In this document: in pieces, positions 59,270 to 64,000 of the stretch
Layout: every line of letters begins with the position of its first letter
Position numbering within the stretch: the stretch's first letter is position 1
Assembly (NCBI GenBank): GCA_003439945.1
Contig: QVRM01002401.1
Location: 1 to 64,000, forward strand
From: Dermanyssus gallinae
Taxonomy: Eukaryota > Arthropoda > Arachnida > Mesostigmata > Dermanyssidae
DNA length: 64,000 nucleotides
Reading direction: 5' to 3'
The notes under the pieces: generated by a model
Told to the model about the DNA's origin: nothing
The model's database searches: none
What the model saw: only the letters and a program-made list of their open reading frames with translations
Program-made: the position numbers and the translations under genes

Positions 59270-61330
59270 TAGGCATGCCACGTCGGGGAAAGAAGTTATA
59301 GCCGCGATGAAGCATTTTTCACGGAGTTTCGCCGGGCTCTTTATTTTATCCCAGCCAGACTGCTAATTGACTTACTATCTTCAACCCTGAGGGAAACAGC
59401 GGGTCGGCTAGCGGGCGCACTGACCAAAGTCGTCAACTTGTTTAATGTAGCGGGGGTGGCTTAGGCGGCTAACGCACCGTTCAAAACGGGGCGTTGCCAT
59501 GACAACCATGGTTAGCAAAAACAATCGCAAGTTCGAAGCCCCGGCCTTGCTGGTTGTATTTGCTGGACGTCGTTGTCATTGTCATGCTGCTACATACCTC
59601 TGCTGGAGAAAGCCTATATAAAATCCAGTACGAGAACGCGATGACGATAGATGCATTTAGTCGATATCGTGCCACAGGCAACTTAGCCCATTACGAGCGT
59701 CTAAAATGTGGTTGTCAGAGCGTTAAAAAACCTCTGTGGAGCGCCTTTTCACCTCAACTGCTGCCTATAACCTTTGGGGCAAGGCGTTTTGCCTTACAGA
59801 AGAAAGACGGGTCAGTGAAGTCGATTGCTTGCTCCTCCACGTTACACAGGCTGACCGCAAAGATCGCCTTTAATAATTGAACCAGGGGTAGGATTCGCGA
59901 CGCGACGGACCTCCACCAGCTTGGCTTTGCCGTACCAGCCGAGGTCGTGGCCGCTGTACACGCCGTTTGAGCTTTTATCGTGAAACTTTAATACAAGAAC
60001 GCCTTTAACTCAGTAAGACGGGGATAATTTCTTGAAGACGGTTGACAGGCGGCAACACACTGTCCCCAGGTAACGCATCACCAAACAAACCTTAACGCTT
60101 CTTACCTGGTCCTCTTAGTTGATTTCATAGCTTCAGCCAGGGGGCTGCAACAGGGTCACCATTGTTTTGTCTGAGCATCAGAGAGCTAGTTGACTCCCCC
60201 AGCAGCTCGCTAAAAATGTTGTACCTGGACAATGGCGTGCTGGGGGGTGATGCGGGCATGGTTGCCGACGACGTTCGGCGAGTGCTTGATTTTTGTGAGA
60301 CCTTGGGTTTAAAGCTGAATCCCGTAAAATGTAAGATCTATGTTACAGGCGATACTACACAGGCGCCTTATCCTCGCACCCTCCATGCCTTATTGCCGGG
60401 ATGTAAGATTACTCTCGGCAATGACCTGGAGCTTCTAGGAGTCCCGCTCTGGCCGCAAGGGCTTACACGCGCACTCGGAAAGTGGCAGAACAAGCTAAAA
60501 GACGTAGCTGACAACCTAGTTCCGCTCGATGCTCACCGCGCCCTTCTTTTATTATGATCTTCGTTCTCAGCCACCAGGGTCACCCACCGTCTCCGAGGAG
60601 CGGATCCTATAGGGCGGTTGGACCTGCGTCCATTGAACGAGTTGACTGTAAACACCCTTGAATCTTTTCCTAGTCTATCGCGGGTGGGCTCCGCTCGAAA
60701 ATAGACGCAACCATTAGTCTCGCAGCGGCCTGGGGATCCCCGATCCGCTTGTCTCCGCTGGGCCACAACGGCATCGCTCTCTTAGATGAGGCCAGCATTG
60801 CTCATTACAATGAACTTAAGTGGCGTCTGTATGAGAAGCTAAAGACAATTTGCAGTGGCGCCCCCTTTGAGGTAACGTGACTAGAGGGCAATTTCATACG
60901 ACGAAGTGTATCGCGGCTTACTTGCGGGCTCCACCGACGACTCTGCAAAGGCTCGCCTTCGAGTGGTCGCTGCTAAGGAAGCCTGGTTGCATGCGTTTCC
61001 AAGCGTTCCACTGGGCACCCTCTTAAACAACAAAACATCCCGAAACGGGGCAGTTCTTCGTCTCGGCTGTGACCTTGTCTCTTCCCCCCATTAATGTAAA
61101 TGAGGCCAACCCATTGACAAGTTAGCCCATCACGGGTTATTGTGCATCCTGAGTGCCGGACGGCGTGCCAGGTATGCCGGTATTAACGACACCTTCAGCT
61201 AAGCGCTCCGATCGTGAGGATTTCCTTGCATTCCAGCGCCCCAGAGCCTCTCCACTGACAATAGTAAAAGGCCAGATGAGCTGACCATCACCCCCTTCAG
61301 TAAGGGCTGGATGCTTGTCTTAATGCGAAA
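59270..61330 (+). mobile_element. LINE fragment (reverse transcriptase to C-terminus), plus strand, with a nested insertion
   Basis: Readable parts in changing frames: a pre-RT segment (59290-59450, ending LAGALTKVVNLF), interrupted by a SINE-like insertion; then ITFGARRFALQKKDGSVKSI (59765-59830) and YKNAFNSVRRG (near 59990), RT motif A with the preceding Asp/Glu replaced by a stop. Next is GLQQGHH, then MLYLDNGVLGGDAGMVADDV (60213-60275), the catalytic YLDD box mutated to YLDN, and LGLKLNPVKCKIYVTGD. The C-terminal part (60906-61320) reads SSP, CGQPIDKLAHHGLLC in another frame, then KRPDELTITPFSKG. Many stops; inactive. Confidence 0.8.
59452..59640 (+). mobile_element. SINE-like tRNA-derived insertion inside the LINE
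   Basis: GGTGGCTTAGGCGGCTAACG resembles an A box, and AAGTTCGAAGCCCC a slightly degenerate B box. It breaks the LINE reading frame after the ALTKVVNLF segment. The 3' limit is a guess; no clear target duplication was found. Confidence 0.45.
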
Positions 61331-61870
61331 TACGCCTCAATAAATTACCCACATGAGTTTCAACCGAGAGCGTTCGAGGTTCTGGGCGGCCCAAGCAATG
61401 TTACTCGCAAACTTCACCGCAGGGTCGGTGAACAGTTGAGCCTCGCAGCCGGAGACAAAAGATCTGCGGGTTCCTTGAGACAACGCCTCGATCTCGACGT
61501 CGATGTTATATATATATATATATTTGCTGTGAGTGTGTGGATCACTTAAAGGAACCACGATCAAGGTTAGGTAAGCGTCGCGAAGACCGGCATACAGCTG
61601 TTTGAGATGTTTGACAGTCTGCTTCGACAGTACATTCCAAAAGTAAGATTTGGTGCTTTTTTGCTTCAACGACTTCTACTGGACGTCTGGCGAACAACTA
61701 GCAAAAGCCGCGGCCATGGAGACCATGCACCCACTATTGAACCTAAACATGTGGCTATTTACTTTAGTTAGTGAAGCAACTAATAACTCCGGACAGGGGA
61801 GTTGACTGGGTATGCAGTTTCTACTGAAATATTATGTCGAGTAGACATAAACTTCTTTTAAACGCAAGCT
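61331..61870. other. stretch without recognised feature
   Basis: Follows the LINE C-terminus. It has a short TA run at about 61507-61522. Open frames on both strands show no family I recognise, though they may be further LINE-derived sequence. Confidence 0.45.
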
Positions 61871-62104
61871 ATGGTGAGCAACTTGTGGAAGGATGCCCAA
61901 GACGAAACTCGCCACCTTATTATGCGTTATTCAATGCACGCGCTTCATCATGCAATGTGTACGAAATTTGGCTCTCATGAGGCAGACGAGCAAAGCACCT
62001 GTCGGTACTGTGGAACAAATTGCTCAACCTATCATCTGTTGTATGGCCGGAACCCACCAGCACTCCGGAAGATTTCATATTTAACATACACTCAACTTGA
62101 GTAA
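61871..62104 (+). pseudogene. small zinc-knuckle-like fragment, possibly LINE-derived
   Basis: A 77-codon frame with CRYCGTNCSTYHLLYG, which resembles the C..C...H knuckle near the end of some LINE polyproteins. The ATG at 61871 has no supporting context and there is no upstream partner. It could be a tail of a LINE or chance. Confidence 0.3.
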
Positions 62105-62109
62105 TAAAT

Positions 62110-64000
62110 TCGTTGCTGACTAATCGGGTTTGTTGTTACTGTTGTAGCTGCAGCTGTTGGTGCTGCTTCAGAACGGTTTTGTCGACAGCAACAAAAAACA
62201 AAACTAACAAAAAATAACCACGACCGCCGGGCGGGTTCGCGCATCGATGCACTCCGCCACTCTATGCCACTATGACCGTCAGTCACAACGACCATTCCCC
62301 CACACGATGATGGTCCGCCATGACTTCACCGGCCAGACTCTGGGGAAACAATGAGCCGGCCGATTGGGCATGGGAATTGAGGACCTTTTCCCTCCAGCTC
62401 CTCCTCGCCCTTTTTCTCTTGCCCTTCTTCTCGTCTAACTGACTTACTACTACTTTTCCTCCTCTCCATTTGTATTCTTCTTCTTCTACTTCGGGTTTAC
62501 CTTCTCCACAACGGGCCACGTCGTAGTCGTAGCTGGCACCTGCTGCTCGCGGGCAACCGTAACAGTGGGCTGATGGGCAAGTGAGCGGCCCTTGCCCATT
62601 TGGCGTGGATCGCCCGCCGTTGCCATCGTGCGCGCAAAGGCAGAGACCATCATCATCATCATCATCGATGTTGTTGTTGTTGTTGTCGTCGTCGTCGTTG
62701 CTGTTGTGATTGTTGTTGTCGTCGTCGTCGTCATCATTGTTGTCACTACCGCACCGAGCACCGGCATCGCCATTGCTGCTGTTATCGTTGTTGTCGGGGA
62801 CATTGTCGATCATCATCATCATCACTACCACGACCACTTCCAGCACCATTGCCACTTACCATAGCCCTCAGCCGTCGTCGTCATTGCCGTCATAGTGATG
62901 ATGATGATGAAACTTGCTCCCGGCAACCGTTAGAGGGCGCCACTGGTGTCCCCTTTTTTCCATTCTTCCCTTTCTTTCTCTCTCTCTCTCTCTCTTCTCT
63001 TGCCCCCTCTCTCTTAAGCCTGTTGGTAAGCACCGGTACCGGCAGCGGCAGCGAGTCCTTGGTTGGTGGTATCTGCTATAAGCTGCTTTGCGCTCTGCAG
63101 TTGCTAGCAAGCGACGTCGGAATAAAAGAGATGGCAACAAAGACAACAACTACAACAGCAGCAACAACAACAACAGTACACTCTACAACAACAACAACAA
63201 CAACAATCTCAACAGTACACTCCACAACAACAACAGTAGCAGCAACAACCTCATCCTCAACACCAGCAGAGCAGTGGAGACGGGAAGGACATCGTGCTCG
63301 TCACTGCCGGCAGCGCCGCCGTCGAGTGTGGAAGCAGAGAGAGAGCGAGAGAGAGAAATAGCGAGAATAGAGAGGGAAAGAAATAGAGAGGATATATATA
63401 AAAAGAGCGAGAGAGAGAGCGAGATAGGAAATAAAGAGAAGAGAGAGGGGCAAATGGGAGAGAGAGAGAGAGGGAAGGAGGGAAGGAGGGTGAGCTGAGC
63501 TAGTGGCGCCTACAGCTGTTGCCTTGTAGACTGGCAGCGACAGCAGCAGCAGCAGCAGCTACTCTGCTGTCTTGCGGCGCTGCTCATACCACTCACGACT
63601 CGTTTATTGCTACGAGATCTATAGCCGGCAGCAAAGCTGCTTGCTGCTGGCACAGCCACTGCTACTAACTCGTTGGCTACTGCTGCAACTATTACTACTA
63701 CTACTACTACTACTACTACTGTTGCTACTATTGCTGCTGCTGCTACTACTGTTGCTACTAACTCGTCGGCTGGTTGCTGGCCGACCGCCGTGGCAGGCTG
63801 TCTGGCTGCTGCTGCTGCTGCAGTATTAGTACTAGTAGTAATAGTAGTGGCAATAGTGAGTGTTGCCGTCGCGACTGGCTGTGTCGGTGCGCCAATCGAC
63901 GTCGCCACTGCTACCGACCGACCGACCGACTGTCCGTGATAACAGCGTCGTGAAGTGATAAGAAGGAAGAGGAAAACGTCGTCTGCGCTCACGACGACGA
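62110..64000. other. triplet- and GA-rich stretch, no gene supported
   Basis: CAT/TTG/GTC triplet clusters (62645-62825, 63155-63255), a CT run near 62975-63000, GA-rich sequence at about 63335-63490 and CTA/CTG runs at 63680-63840. All open frames are low complexity (poly-His/Cys, Val, Asn, Arg-Glu) and occur on both strands, so none is called. A gene beyond the right edge may use this as upstream DNA. Confidence 0.5.

Noticed and set aside
62283..63498. Asp/Asn-rich, His/Cys-rich and Arg/Glu-rich frames
   Set aside because: They are translations of CAT/GTC/TTG and GA repeats on either strand.

Overview
This is eukaryotic, intron-containing, transposon-rich DNA. Long (TA)n and (CAG/CAA)n tracts, mariner/Tc-type transposons, a tRNA-derived SINE family, and the gene content (TAF4, MSL3, ceramide-1-phosphate-transfer-type proteins) point to an arthropod. 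A parasitiform mite or tick is my guess, made without any database search. Most of the window is intergenic or intronic; only four protein-coding loci can be supported.

Layout. 1-6.5 kb: non-coding, most likely intron of the gene to its right, with one decayed mariner-like copy. 6.5-7.5 kb, minus strand: the first coding exon of TAF4 (TFIID subunit), ending in a clear splice donor; the rest lies beyond the left edge. 7.6-10.6 kb: triplet-repeat-rich upstream DNA. 10.6-18.4 kb: a SINE with perfect target-site duplications, a complete but dead mariner, a decayed Jockey-like LINE and another mariner fragment. 18.4-21.5 kb, plus strand: MSL3, with its whole coding sequence in one exon and candidate poly(A) signals. 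21.5-28.5 kb: unique DNA plus a Tc/mariner-type element with exceptionally long inverted arms.

28.5-30.6 kb, minus strand: a three-exon gene (gene A) for a GLTP-fold, ceramide-1-phosphate-transfer-like protein. 30.6-41.1 kb: intergenic, with transposase remnants, a minisatellite and microsatellites. 41.1-51.6 kb, minus strand: a second, paralogous three-exon gene (gene B) with the same intron positions and phases, but with introns swollen by LINE, mariner and SINE insertions and a duplicated segment. 51.6-57.8 kb: triplet-repeat-rich DNA upstream of gene B. 57.8-62.1 kb: a foldback element and two oppositely oriented fragments of one LINE family. 62.1-64 kb: more triplet-rich DNA.

The genes do not form a pathway. 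TAF4 and MSL3 are nuclear transcription/chromatin factors. Genes A and B are a tandem duplicate pair of lipid-transfer proteins. Both carry an N-terminal hydrophobic segment resembling a signal peptide, which is unexpected because the known family members are cytosolic. That pair is the most interesting biology in the window.
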